Source of the DNA: Pseudomonas sp. Au-Pse12 | GTDB taxonomy: Bacteria > Pseudomonadota > Gammaproteobacteria > Pseudomonadales > Pseudomonadaceae | Direction of reading: 5' to 3' | Length of the DNA stretch: 64,000 bases | Assembly (NCBI RefSeq): GCF_021341665.1 | Contig: NZ_JAJTTH010000012.1 | Span: 1 to 64,000 of the forward strand | Part shown: positions 46,362 through 53,732 of the stretch, in pieces | Layout: each line of letters starts with the position of its first letter | Position numbering within the stretch: position 1 is the first letter of the stretch | Translations under genes and position numbers: made by a program | Notes under the pieces: generated by a model | Databases searched by the model: none | What the model was told of the DNA's origin: nothing | The model's input: only the letters and a program-made list of their open reading frames with translations

Positions 46362-47309
46362 TTACTGCGCAAGCTTGGCTTTCACGGCTTCCAGGCCGGG
46401 TTTACCGTCAATGGTGGTCACCCCGGCGAGCCAGGTGTCGAGCACTTGAGGGTTCTGTTTCAGCCACGCCTTGGCGGCCGCGTCAGGCTTCATCTTGTCG
46501 TCCAGCACGTTGCCCATCAGGGTGCTTTCCATGTTCAGGGTGAACGACAGGTTCTTCAGCAGCTGGCCGACGTTGCTGCATTCTTCGGCATAGCCCTTGC
46601 GGGTGTTGGTGTAGATGGTGGCCTGGCCGAAGTTGGGGCCAAAGAATTCGTCGCCCCCGGTCAGGTACTTCATCTTGAACCGGGTGTTCATCGGGTGCGG
46701 TTCCCAGCCCAGGAACACCACCGCGGTGTCACGGCGCTGCGCGCGTTCGACCTGGGACAGCATGCCCGCCTCGCTGGACTCCACGACCTTGAAACCGGCG
46801 TCCTTCAGGCCGAAGGCGTTCTTGTCGATCATGGTCTGGATGGTGCGGTTGCCGTCGTTGCCCGGCTCGATGCCGTAGATCTTGCCGTCCAGTTCCTTCT
46901 TGAATTTGACGATGTCGGCGAAGTCCTTCAGGCCCTTGTCATACAGCGACTCGGGAACCGCCAGGGTGTACTTGGCGTTTTCCAGGTTGGCCCGCACGGT
47001 GGCCACGGTGCCGGCGTCGCGGTACGGCTTGATGTCGTTTTCCATGGTCGGCATCCAGTTGCCGAGGAACACGTCCATGTTCTTGCCGTCGGCCAGGGAC
47101 TTGTAGGTCACCGGCACGGAAATCATCGTGGTCTTGGTCTTGTAGCCCAGGGCGTTGAGCACAACGCTGGTGGTGGCGGTGGTCACGGTGATATCGGTCC
47201 AGCCGACATCGGAGAAGTTTACGGTGCTGCATTGCGCCGGTTCTGCGGCTTGTGCCAGAAGCGGCAGACTCAGCATGGCGGCCAACAACAACGACGGGGA
47301 ACCTTTCAT
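46362..47309 (-). CDS. cbcX: Choline-binding periplasmic protein of the Cbc transporter
   Basis: A 315-residue exported protein with signal peptide MKGSPSLLLAAMLSLPLLAQA. It is an OpuAC-type binding protein: aromatic residues that would form the cage for the quaternary amine are in NFSDVGWTDITV, LGNWMPTMENDI and VVFLGWEPHPMN. The start at 47309 is set by the signal peptide and AGGAG upstream. First gene of cbcXWV; homologous in layout to caiX at 57479. The cation-cage reading is from family knowledge. Confidence 0.94.
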   Translation of the reverse strand: MKGSPSLLLAAMLSLPLLAQAAEPAQCSTVNFSDVGWTDITVTTATTSVVLNALGYKTKTTMISVPVTYKSLADGKNMDVFLGNWMPTMENDIKPYRDAGTVATVRANLENAKYTLAVPESLYDKGLKDFADIVKFKKELDGKIYGIEPGNDGNRTIQTMIDKNAFGLKDAGFKVVESSEAGMLSQVERAQRRDTAVVFLGWEPHPMNTRFKMKYLTGGDEFFGPNFGQATIYTNTRKGYAEECSNVGQLLKNLSFTLNMESTLMGNVLDDKMKPDAAAKAWLKQNPQVLDTWLAGVTTIDGKPGLEAVKAKLAQ

Positions 47310-47736
47310 AGGGGGGACTCCTGGATGTTTTTTTGGCGGCGTTTGGACCGCGCTTATAAGTGTGGCGGTTGGTGTGTCGGGAACAGCTCTACCACCGTGC
47401 CTTGCAATCGAGTCGAGACTGATCATGTACCAGTGAAAATCTGTCGCCTACAGGGTGCGTCGTATCCAGTACAGGGAGGGTCGCATCCAGTGTCGGTGAG
47501 GTCGCTTACAGTGTTTTTCGCTGTTTTTTCCTCCATCTGAGCCGCAAAAAACGCCCAAAAACCCAGCGTGACGCCTGGCGGCGTTAGTGGGCATGAGTGG
47601 GTCGGTGTCAGACGTCGAGGGACCCCGAAAAAGCCTGATGATGCGCCCTTCTCGGCGGATTGCAGCTTGAGCGTAGCAGCTCCGTCAGAGGGCGTTTCCG
47701 GCGTCCGGACTGTGCTCAACGAGGAGTTCCGCAGTA
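47310..47736. other. 427-base divergent cbcX-sdaB control region
   Basis: No gene is seen. The notable content is the array of four GTCG-x-x-T-x-CAG repeats at 47443-47511. The remainder is GC-rich spacer. Confidence 0.55.
47443..47511 (+). promoter_or_regulatory. Phased direct-repeat array, probable GbdR binding region
   Basis: Four copies of GTCGYNTMCAG start at 47443, 47459, 47480 and 47501; the last three are spaced exactly 21 bases (two helical turns). The last two read GTCGCATCCAGTG and GTCGCTTACAGTG. Repeats in tandem at this period suit an AraC-family activator; GbdR, encoded nearby, is the obvious candidate. A matching pair occurs upstream of caiX. Confidence 0.7.
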
Positions 47737-49113
47737 ATGGCTATCAGTGTTTTCGACTTGTTCAAGATCGGCATCGGCCCCTCCAGTTCCCACACCGTCG
47801 GGCCCATGCGCGCAGCAGCGCTGTTCGTCCAGGTATTGAAGGAAAGGCAACTGCTGGAGCAGGTGCGGCGGGTCGAGGTGCAGCTGTTTGGCTCGCTGTC
47901 GGCCACCGGCATCGGCCACGGCAGCGACAATGCCGTGATCATGGGGTTGATGGGGGAGTGGCCGGATGCGATCGATCCGTCGCTGATCGGCGCTCGCATC
48001 GAACAGCTGCGGGAAACCGACACCCTGTTGCTGGACGGGCGCCTGCCGGTGCCTTTCATCTGGTCCCGGGACATGCAGCTGCTGGACCGCAACCTGCCGT
48101 TCCACCCCAACGCCATGACCCTGGTGGCCGAAGGCGAGGGCGGGGAGTTGCACCGTGATACCTACTATTCGGTGGGCGGTGGTTTTGTCGTCGACCAGGC
48201 CCAGGCCAACAGCGGCGTCGCGGACCTGGACCGCAGCGAGCTGCCTTACGATTTTTCCAGTGCGGTGGAACTGCTGGGCCTGTGCCAGAAGCACAACCTG
48301 CGGGTTGCCGAACTGATGCTGGCCAACGAGAAGGTCTGGCGTTCGGAAGAGGAGATCCGCAGCGGCCTGATGGCGCTCTGGCGCGCCATGCAGGATTGCG
48401 TGGAGCAGGGCCTCAAGCACGAGGGCATCCTGCCCGGCGGGCTCAATGTGCGCCGCCGCGCGGCCAAGTTGCACCGCAGCCTGCAGGAATTGAACAAGCC
48501 CAATGTGATCGGCTCCACCTTGAGCGCCATGGAGTGGGTCAACCTGTTCGCCCTGGCGGTGAACGAAGAGAACGCCGCTGGCGGGCGCATGGTGACGGCG
48601 CCCACCAACGGCGCGGCGGGCATCATTCCGGCGGTGCTGCACTACTTCATGAAATTCAGCGAAGACGTGACCGACGCCAACGTGGTGGATTTCTTCCTCG
48701 GCGCGGCGGCCATCGGCATCCTGTGCAAGAAGAACGCCTCGATCTCCGGTGCCGAAGTCGGCTGCCAGGGTGAAGTGGGCTCGGCCTGTGCCATGGCGGC
48801 GGCGGGGCTGGCGGAGATTCTCGGGGCGACCCCGGAGCAGTTGTGCAATGCCGCGGAAATCGGCCTGGAACACAACCTGGGCCTGACCTGCGACCCAGTG
48901 GGCGGGTTGGTCCAGGTGCCGTGCATCGAGCGCAATGCGATTGCCGCGGTCAAGGCGATCAATGCCGCGCAGATGGCCTTGCGCGGCGATGGCCAGCACT
49001 TCATCTCCCTGGACCGGGTGATTCGCACCATGCGCGATACCGGCGCTGACATGCACGACAAATACAAGGAAACCTCCCGTGGCGGCCTGGCGGTGAGTGC
49101 GGTGGAGTGTTGA
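47737..49113 (+). CDS. sdaB: L-serine ammonia-lyase (iron-sulfur)
   Basis: Deaminates L-serine to pyruvate and ammonia, the last step of glycine betaine-glycine-serine catabolism, which explains its place among the betaine genes. The 458-residue single chain has the beta domain at the start (SVFDLFKIGIGPSSSHTVGPM) and the alpha domain with conserved Cys for a 4Fe-4S cluster (AAAIGILCKKNA, GAEVGCQGEVGSACAMAAAG, GLTCDPVGGLVQVPCIERN). Typical length for SdaA/SdaB. Confidence 0.95.
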   Translation: MAISVFDLFKIGIGPSSSHTVGPMRAAALFVQVLKERQLLEQVRRVEVQLFGSLSATGIGHGSDNAVIMGLMGEWPDAIDPSLIGARIEQLRETDTLLLDGRLPVPFIWSRDMQLLDRNLPFHPNAMTLVAEGEGGELHRDTYYSVGGGFVVDQAQANSGVADLDRSELPYDFSSAVELLGLCQKHNLRVAELMLANEKVWRSEEEIRSGLMALWRAMQDCVEQGLKHEGILPGGLNVRRRAAKLHRSLQELNKPNVIGSTLSAMEWVNLFALAVNEENAAGGRMVTAPTNGAAGIIPAVLHYFMKFSEDVTDANVVDFFLGAAAIGILCKKNASISGAEVGCQGEVGSACAMAAAGLAEILGATPEQLCNAAEIGLEHNLGLTCDPVGGLVQVPCIERNAIAAVKAINAAQMALRGDGQHFISLDRVIRTMRDTGADMHDKYKETSRGGLAVSAVEC

Positions 49114-49537
49114 GTGCGGGCTGGGCAAGCGGCGCGCGCTAATTGCTCACTAACCCAGCGGCGCGCCACCTTTTGGCGCGTCGTGAATAGACAAGTCGCC
49201 CGGCGAGTCGGGCCGCCCCCACGGCCGATGCCTGGTTGTGCTTTGAGTGACACTCGCCCACCCGGCGGCGAAGTGTCTGTCGCGCAAGTGCTACCGAACT
49301 GCTCACGGTTTCCTGTGCCAGTGTCTGGCGCGGCGCTTTGCGTGCTTCTTATCCGCACATTGACAAGGGCTATGTAGACGCGTTGCGACGTCGTTTTCAG
49401 GAGTTCTTGAATGCCCATTCAACTTTAGGCATGGCAATTGCTCTGTGAATACCAAGCCCGCCTCTCTTGAGTCGCAGGGCACATAAAAAGAGCCTCCGCC
49501 TGAGGCCATCACCCGCTTTGTGTGAGGAGATATCGCG
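49114..49537. other. 424-base region upstream of gbdR
   Basis: No gene is seen. It carries the sigma-54-type promoter at 49427-49442 and a small GCCTC-CGCCT-GAGGC hairpin near 49480. The first 250 bases have several GC-rich short inverted repeats but nothing recognised. Confidence 0.5.
49427..49442 (+). promoter_or_regulatory. Sigma-54 promoter of gbdR
   Basis: AGGCATGGCAATTGCT has GG and GC exactly 10 bases apart and fits the -24/-12 consensus TGGCACG-N4-TTGCT at nearly every position. It lies 96 bases upstream of the gbdR ATG, on the coding strand. Confidence 0.72.
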
Positions 49538-50641
49538 ATGACGTCGTTCAACTCCGGGGCCCAACCCCAGAACCGTGCGCCTCAATCCATCGGCTTTCTG
49601 CTGCTGGACAATTTCACGCTGATTTCCCTGGCTTCCGCAGTCGAACCGCTGCGCATGGCCAACCAACTGTCCGGTCGCGAGCTGTATCGCTGGACCACCC
49701 TCAGCGTCGACGGTGGCCAGGTCTGGGCCAGTGACGGCCTGCAGATCACCCCCGATGCCTCCATGCACAAAGCCCCCAGCCTCGATACCGTGATTGTCTG
49801 CGGCGGTATCGGTATCCAGCGCACCGTGACCCGTGAACATGTGTCCTGGCTGCAAAGCCAGGCGCGCCAGTCCCGCCGCCTGGGCGCGGTATGCACCGGC
49901 AGCTGGGCCCTGGCCTGCGCCGGCCTGCTGGATGGTTTCGATTGCAGCGTGCACTGGGAATGCCTGGCGTCGATGCAGGAAGCCTTTCCCCGGGTCGCCA
50001 TGAGCACCCGCCTGTTCACCCTCGACCGCAACCGCTTCACCAGCTCCGGCGGCACCGCGCCGTTGGACATGATGCTGCACCTGATCAGCCGCGATCACGG
50101 CCGCGAGCTGTCGGCGGCGATCTCGGAAATGTTCGTCTACGAGCGTATCCGCAACGAACAGGATCATCAGCGCGTGCCCCTCAAGCACATGCTCGGCACC
50201 AACCAGCCCAAGCTCCAGGAAATCGTCGCGCTGATGGAGGCCAACCTCGAAGAGCCGATCGACCTCGATGAACTGGCGGTCTACGTCGCCGTGTCCCGGC
50301 GTCAGCTGGAGCGGCTGTTCCAGAAGTACCTGCACTGTTCGCCGTCGCGCTACTACCTCAAGCTGCGGCTGATCCGTGCCCGGCAACTGCTCAAGCAGAC
50401 GCCGATGTCGATCATCGAAGTGGCTTCGGTCTGTGGCTTTGTTTCCACGCCGCACTTCTCCAAGTGCTACCGCGAGTACTTCGGTATTCCACCGCGTGAC
50501 GAGCGCATCGGCTCCAACACCACCCAGCAGGTGGCGATGATGCCGTTGCCGCAAGCAATGGTCCTGGCGCCGCTGTCCGGGCCGCTGTCGGCCCTGAGCC
50601 AGGCGCGCAACGAATCGACCTTCGCCAGCGTGCGCCTGTAG
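49538..50641 (+). CDS. gbdR: AraC-family regulator GbdR
   Basis: Activator of glycine betaine catabolism, responding to glycine betaine and dimethylglycine in P. aeruginosa. The 367-residue product has an N-terminal DJ-1/PfpI-like glutaminase-fold domain (about 20-200; SIGFLLLDNFTLISLASAVEPLRMAN) and a C-terminal double helix-turn-helix (LAVYVAVSRRQLERLFQKYL ... SIIEVASVCGFVSTPHFSKCYREYFG). GTGAGGAG precedes the start. CdhR at 58618 is its paralogue. Confidence 0.95.
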   Translation: MTSFNSGAQPQNRAPQSIGFLLLDNFTLISLASAVEPLRMANQLSGRELYRWTTLSVDGGQVWASDGLQITPDASMHKAPSLDTVIVCGGIGIQRTVTREHVSWLQSQARQSRRLGAVCTGSWALACAGLLDGFDCSVHWECLASMQEAFPRVAMSTRLFTLDRNRFTSSGGTAPLDMMLHLISRDHGRELSAAISEMFVYERIRNEQDHQRVPLKHMLGTNQPKLQEIVALMEANLEEPIDLDELAVYVAVSRRQLERLFQKYLHCSPSRYYLKLRLIRARQLLKQTPMSIIEVASVCGFVSTPHFSKCYREYFGIPPRDERIGSNTTQQVAMMPLPQAMVLAPLSGPLSALSQARNESTFASVRL

Positions 50642-51088
50642 TCACAGGCGTTTCTTGAAATACACCACGCGCTCGGTTTCCTCGAAACCCAGCGCGCGGT
50701 GCAGGGTCTGGCTGGGCAGATTGTCCAGGCTGGTATCCGAGGCCAGTTCCACGCAGCCTTGTTGCCGTCCCCATGCCGCCACCTGCTCGATCAGCCGCTG
50801 GGCGATGCCCAGGCGGCGATACTCGGGCGCTACATAGATCCCCTCGAGAAAGACCACTGGCGAGCTGTCGGTGCCGTTGACGTAGTCGTGGCGCAACGCC
50901 GCCTCGGCCAGTCCCACCGCCACCCCGTTTGCCCCATGGGCCAACCAGCAGCCATAGCGCTGGGGCTCTGCCAGCATCTGGCGGATTTCAGCTTGGTGTT
51001 CTTGCGGCGGGCAGTCGGGCCATAGGGCCCGGCGTAATTGCAGCCAGCCGGATTGTTCGCTGAGGGCGCCGGGTTGAATGCGGATCAT
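50642..51088 (-). CDS. GNAT N-acetyltransferase
   Basis: A 148-residue acetyltransferase similar in build to aminoglycoside 6'-N-acetyltransferases: the acetyl-CoA loop is VAPEYRRLGIAQRLIEQVAAWG, and the C-terminal LDNLPSQTLHRALGFEETERVVYFKK is the AAC(6')-type ending. The substrate is not known and resistance activity should not be assumed. The stop codon is adjacent to the gbdR stop (converging, no gap). Confidence 0.85.
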   Translation of the reverse strand: MIRIQPGALSEQSGWLQLRRALWPDCPPQEHQAEIRQMLAEPQRYGCWLAHGANGVAVGLAEAALRHDYVNGTDSSPVVFLEGIYVAPEYRRLGIAQRLIEQVAAWGRQQGCVELASDTSLDNLPSQTLHRALGFEETERVVYFKKRL

Positions 51089-51153
51089 GAGGGGTTGCCT
51101 GTGTCGGTCTGGGGAGAGCGGACTCTAGCAACCGACTCAGGCGTTGGGGACAT

Positions 51154-51417
51154 TCACGCGCGCTTGTGTTGCAGGTACTCGGCCAGCGCCGGCAGCAACT
51201 GACGGTCGATGGCCTGGCGCACCGCCGGAAGAATGGTCGCATTGCCGGTGAGCATCTGCTCCACCATGCCCTTGAGCGCCTTGGCCCGCGCGTCGCTCAA
51301 ACCCCTTACCGCACATTCGCAGGCCTGCTCGGCGCTGGCGCCTGCGGGCATTTCGAAACCCAGGGCCCGGAGTTGTCCCAGCAGGTCGTCCTGGTCAATC
51401 AGATCCGCATGCATCAT
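51154..51417 (-). CDS. Hypothetical helical protein (87 aa)
   Basis: An 87-residue soluble protein, largely helical and acidic at the start (MMHADLIDQDDLLGQLRALGFEMP), with two close Cys in ACECAV and the segment LSDARAKALKGMVEQMLTGN. The start may be either of two adjacent Met codons. It lies between the GNAT gene and the PAAR cassette. I do not recognise the family. Confidence 0.65.
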   Translation of the reverse strand: MMHADLIDQDDLLGQLRALGFEMPAGASAEQACECAVRGLSDARAKALKGMVEQMLTGNATILPAVRQAIDRQLLPALAEYLQHKRA

Positions 51418-51494
51418 GACTTTTATCCTTGTTCAGGGAGCGTGGTCGTCAGTCGATTCTGGTAGGGCGTCCGGGTGGCAGCAAGGGCAGATTG

Positions 51495-51537
51495 TCGTGA
51501 TGGCCCGTTTACCTATGAACAGGTCGTTTTCGGCTAA
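51495..51537 (+). repeat. Left copy of a 43-bp direct repeat flanking the PAAR cassette
   Basis: Matches 53499-53541 at 39 of 43 positions in the same orientation. The core TTTACCTATGAACA is identical in both, and both end TTTCGGCTAA. Confidence 0.8.
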
Positions 51538-51688
51538 GTCGGTGGCCTGGAACCGGTCGTCGCGCAGCTATGGATCTGACTTGCATTTCAGATTTTTCCG
51601 CCTTGTTTGACCTGTCTCCTGGCGGCATAAGAGGTAGCGCAATGATTCAGGCGTTATCGCTGAACGCCGTTCTCAAGGAGCAATCATC

Positions 51689-52195
51689 ATGTCAGGGAAG
51701 CCCGCCGCTCGTGTCACCGACCCCACTGCCTGCCCGATTCCCGGGCATGGCGTGAACCCTATTGTCAGTGGATCGCCCGATGTCATTTTCGATGGGTTAG
51801 CCGTTGCCCGTGAGGGGGACCAGACGGCGTGTGGATCTGCTCTGACGGGTAACTTGATCAGTAATGTGTTGATCAATGGCAGACCCGTCGCCACTACCGA
51901 TTCGCTGGGTAGCCACGGCAACGTCGTCATTGGTGGGTCGGGAACGGTCATCATCGGCAATACCGTCACTCTGGCCGAATTCACCCCCATCACGCCATTG
52001 GCCATTCAGCACCGCCACAACGCACAGTTTGAGCTACTGGATGCCGATGGCGAACCGGTGCCTGGTTTCAAGTACAAGGTCGTGACGCCGGATGGCAAGG
52101 TGTATAGGGGCATTACAGATCAAGATGGATTGACGCAACGGGTTTTTACTGACGTCAGCGGGCTGCTCCAAATAGAACCGGATGACGTTGTTTGA
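51689..52195 (+). CDS. PAAR-domain protein with C-terminal extension
   Basis: A 168-residue protein. Residues 1-92 are a PAAR spike-tip domain (MSGKPAARVTDPTACPIPGHG ... GSPDVIFDGLAVAREGDQTACG ... HGNVVIGGSGTVIIGNT), which caps VgrG on the type VI secretion needle. Residues 100-168 form a small extension (FELLDADGEPVPGFKYKVVTPDGKVYRG) of the Ig/prealbumin-like type seen where PAAR proteins carry or bind cargo. AAGGAG lies upstream. The likely effector gene follows after 10 bases. No vgrG or other type VI genes are in the window. Confidence 0.9.
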   Translation: MSGKPAARVTDPTACPIPGHGVNPIVSGSPDVIFDGLAVAREGDQTACGSALTGNLISNVLINGRPVATTDSLGSHGNVVIGGSGTVIIGNTVTLAEFTPITPLAIQHRHNAQFELLDADGEPVPGFKYKVVTPDGKVYRGITDQDGLTQRVFTDVSGLLQIEPDDVV

Positions 52196-52205
52196 GGCGT
52201 TGCTC

Positions 52206-52973
52206 ATGAGTCAGATTGTGCTTGTGAATAATGTGCATGCCACTACCCGGGATGTGAACGCTCGGCAACGTGTCGGGGTAACGACCAAGTATGTGAGACG
52301 GGCGGATGACAAGGGCTGGCTGGGCTTTAGACCTATGTTTTCCCATGGGGCGAGTTTTATCTATTTGTGTGAATACACTAAGTTGGTCATGGTGAAAACG
52401 TCAGAAAAATATGCTCACTTCCAAGTGAAGGATGGCAATAGTGGTTTTGTTGGTAAAGAAGTGGCTTTGAGTCACCGCAATGTCCCTTTGTATCTGTCTG
52501 ACATTGGGCCAGAAAAAAATGCAGCAACGATCCGTGTGAAATACGCGAATTTAGAGAAAGGGGTCAGGTCAGAAATCAAGAACTTTGCATTCACTCAGCA
52601 GTGGGCTGTAGCTGAGTTTTCAGGAGTCAGCGCAAGGGTTACGCTTAACAGCGTCTGGGGCAGGGAGTTTACGCCCATAGCCCCAGGTAGGCACCGAATC
52701 ATGGCCCCTGATTTCTCTCACGCAGAAGTTGATACTTCGGGATATAGAGCTGCTTATCCCGGGAGGGTGATTTGCACCGATGTCTGGTTTCCCATTGCCT
52801 TGGAAGGTACGGAAGTCAACAGCACTCGATATATACATATTGGGCATATGTCGGAAGGGTGTGTAACACTCTATGAGTTAATAAGATGGAATGCTTTGTA
52901 TGAGTATCTGATCAATAAGCGCATGCCTGGATCTCAGGGAAGATTTGTTGGTTATCTAATAGTGGAGCGGTAG
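52206..52973 (+). CDS. Probable type VI effector, L,D-transpeptidase-like
   Basis: A 255-residue protein without signal peptide or membrane segment. The C-terminal third has PGRHRIMAPD (160-169) followed by HIGHMSEGCVTL (211-222), where His211/His214, Ser216 and Cys219 resemble the H...S-x-G-C active site of YkuD-type L,D-transpeptidases; known Tlde effectors use this fold against peptidoglycan. The exact spacing differs from the classical motif (His close to the SxGC), so the assignment is tentative. Codon use is AT-rich, unlike the surroundings. The start at 52206 (MSQIVLVNNVHATTRD) is chosen because an earlier start would overlap the PAAR gene. Confidence 0.72.
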   Translation: MSQIVLVNNVHATTRDVNARQRVGVTTKYVRRADDKGWLGFRPMFSHGASFIYLCEYTKLVMVKTSEKYAHFQVKDGNSGFVGKEVALSHRNVPLYLSDIGPEKNAATIRVKYANLEKGVRSEIKNFAFTQQWAVAEFSGVSARVTLNSVWGREFTPIAPGRHRIMAPDFSHAEVDTSGYRAAYPGRVICTDVWFPIALEGTEVNSTRYIHIGHMSEGCVTLYELIRWNALYEYLINKRMPGSQGRFVGYLIVER

Positions 52974-52976
52974 TTG

Positions 52977-53405
52977 ATGAAGGCGTTTTTCAGTGTTTGT
53001 GTGTCTATATTGTTGTGTCTGTCCTCTCACGTTGCCGCGGCAGCGGATGAGTGTGGGGACTTTTTGAAGGCGATGGTGGGGACTTCAGATACTATCGAAT
53101 ATGTTAAGTGCGATTCGGAGCCGGAGAGGCAAAGTGCTCCTTTGACCGCTCTATATCGGATTAAAGGAAAGGATGCACAAGCAGTAGAGCAGTATCTGCA
53201 TGATAGATTTGGTGTGAGTGAGTATCTGAAGTTTGTTTGTTGTGTCTGGGAAGTTAGAGGGATGACCTCTTACGAAGACAAGAATTCCGGTATCATGTAT
53301 CACATTAGAATGAGTTCCGAAGAAACCATCTACAATAAAAGAGAAGATTGGGAGAAGATTGGCTATTTTTACATTACGGTTGTTCGTTTCATGGAAGATG
53401 TTTGA
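52977..53405 (+). CDS. Secreted DUF4952-like protein, presumed immunity protein
   Basis: A 142-residue protein with signal peptide MKAFFSVCVSILLCLSSHVAAA and a periplasmic mature part. CGDFLKAMVG, LTALYRIKGKDAQAVEQYL, KFVCCVWE and MSSEETIYNKREDWEKIGYFY match what I know of DUF4952 proteins. Placed 3 bases after the likely effector, with a periplasmic address, it fits an immunity protein protecting the cell wall from kin attack; that role is inference. The ATG at 52977 has GGAG 9 bases upstream and is preferred over an adjacent TTG. Strongly AT-rich. Confidence 0.75.
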   Translation: MKAFFSVCVSILLCLSSHVAAAADECGDFLKAMVGTSDTIEYVKCDSEPERQSAPLTALYRIKGKDAQAVEQYLHDRFGVSEYLKFVCCVWEVRGMTSYEDKNSGIMYHIRMSSEETIYNKREDWEKIGYFYITVVRFMEDV

Positions 53406-53498
53406 TAAAACAAGGTTGTAGTTTTTATCTCTGTGCTGCGGAAGTTATTGGATGGGTTGCCGAGGGGCGACAATAGCCAGCATGACAATGGCGGCTTT

Positions 53499-53541
53499 TC
53501 GTCATGGCCCTTTTACCTATGAACACGTCGCTTTCGGCTAA
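53499..53541 (+). repeat. Right copy of the 43-bp direct repeat
   Basis: Same orientation as 51495-51537; the four differences are single substitutions at repeat positions 5, 13, 28 and 33. Confidence 0.8.
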
Positions 53542-53689
53542 CCGCTGTCAGGGCCGAATCGGCAGACTGAACCCAGCTGGCGTCGTGATGGTTTGGTCAC
53601 CTTCTCACCGCAGCTCCTCAGCAGTAGTCCCTGCCTCGATCCTGTCACGGCTTGATCGGGGCTTTTTTTTGCCTGGGGAACGTTGCACC

Positions 53690-53721
53690 GCTGCCCGGCT
53701 CCTGTGCGGGAGCCGGGCAGC
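53690..53721. terminator. 13-bp perfect hairpin after the gamma-butyrobetaine dioxygenase gene
   Basis: GCTGCCCGGCTCC and GGAGCCGGGCAGC are separated by 6 bases, 12 bases past the dioxygenase stop codon. There is no T run on the minus strand, so it may protect the mRNA end rather than terminate on its own. Confidence 0.5.
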
Positions 53722-53732
53722 AGGTGGGGCGA

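Larger units (their letters stand above)
53406..53732. other. 327-base gap after the PAAR cassette
   Basis: Holds the right copy of the 43-bp repeat (53499-53541), an imperfect hairpin with GGGGCTTTTTTTT near 53660 that could terminate the cassette transcript on the plus strand, and the 13-bp hairpin at 53690. No gene seen. Confidence 0.5.

Noticed and set aside
47443..47511. CRISPR-like array
   Set aside because: Repeats are only about 11-13 bp with 5-10 base gaps and sit in a promoter region with AraC-type spacing; no cas genes.
50642..51088. Aminoglycoside resistance gene
   Set aside because: The acetyltransferase has an AAC(6')-like build, but such GNAT proteins are common chromosomal genes and substrate cannot be inferred.
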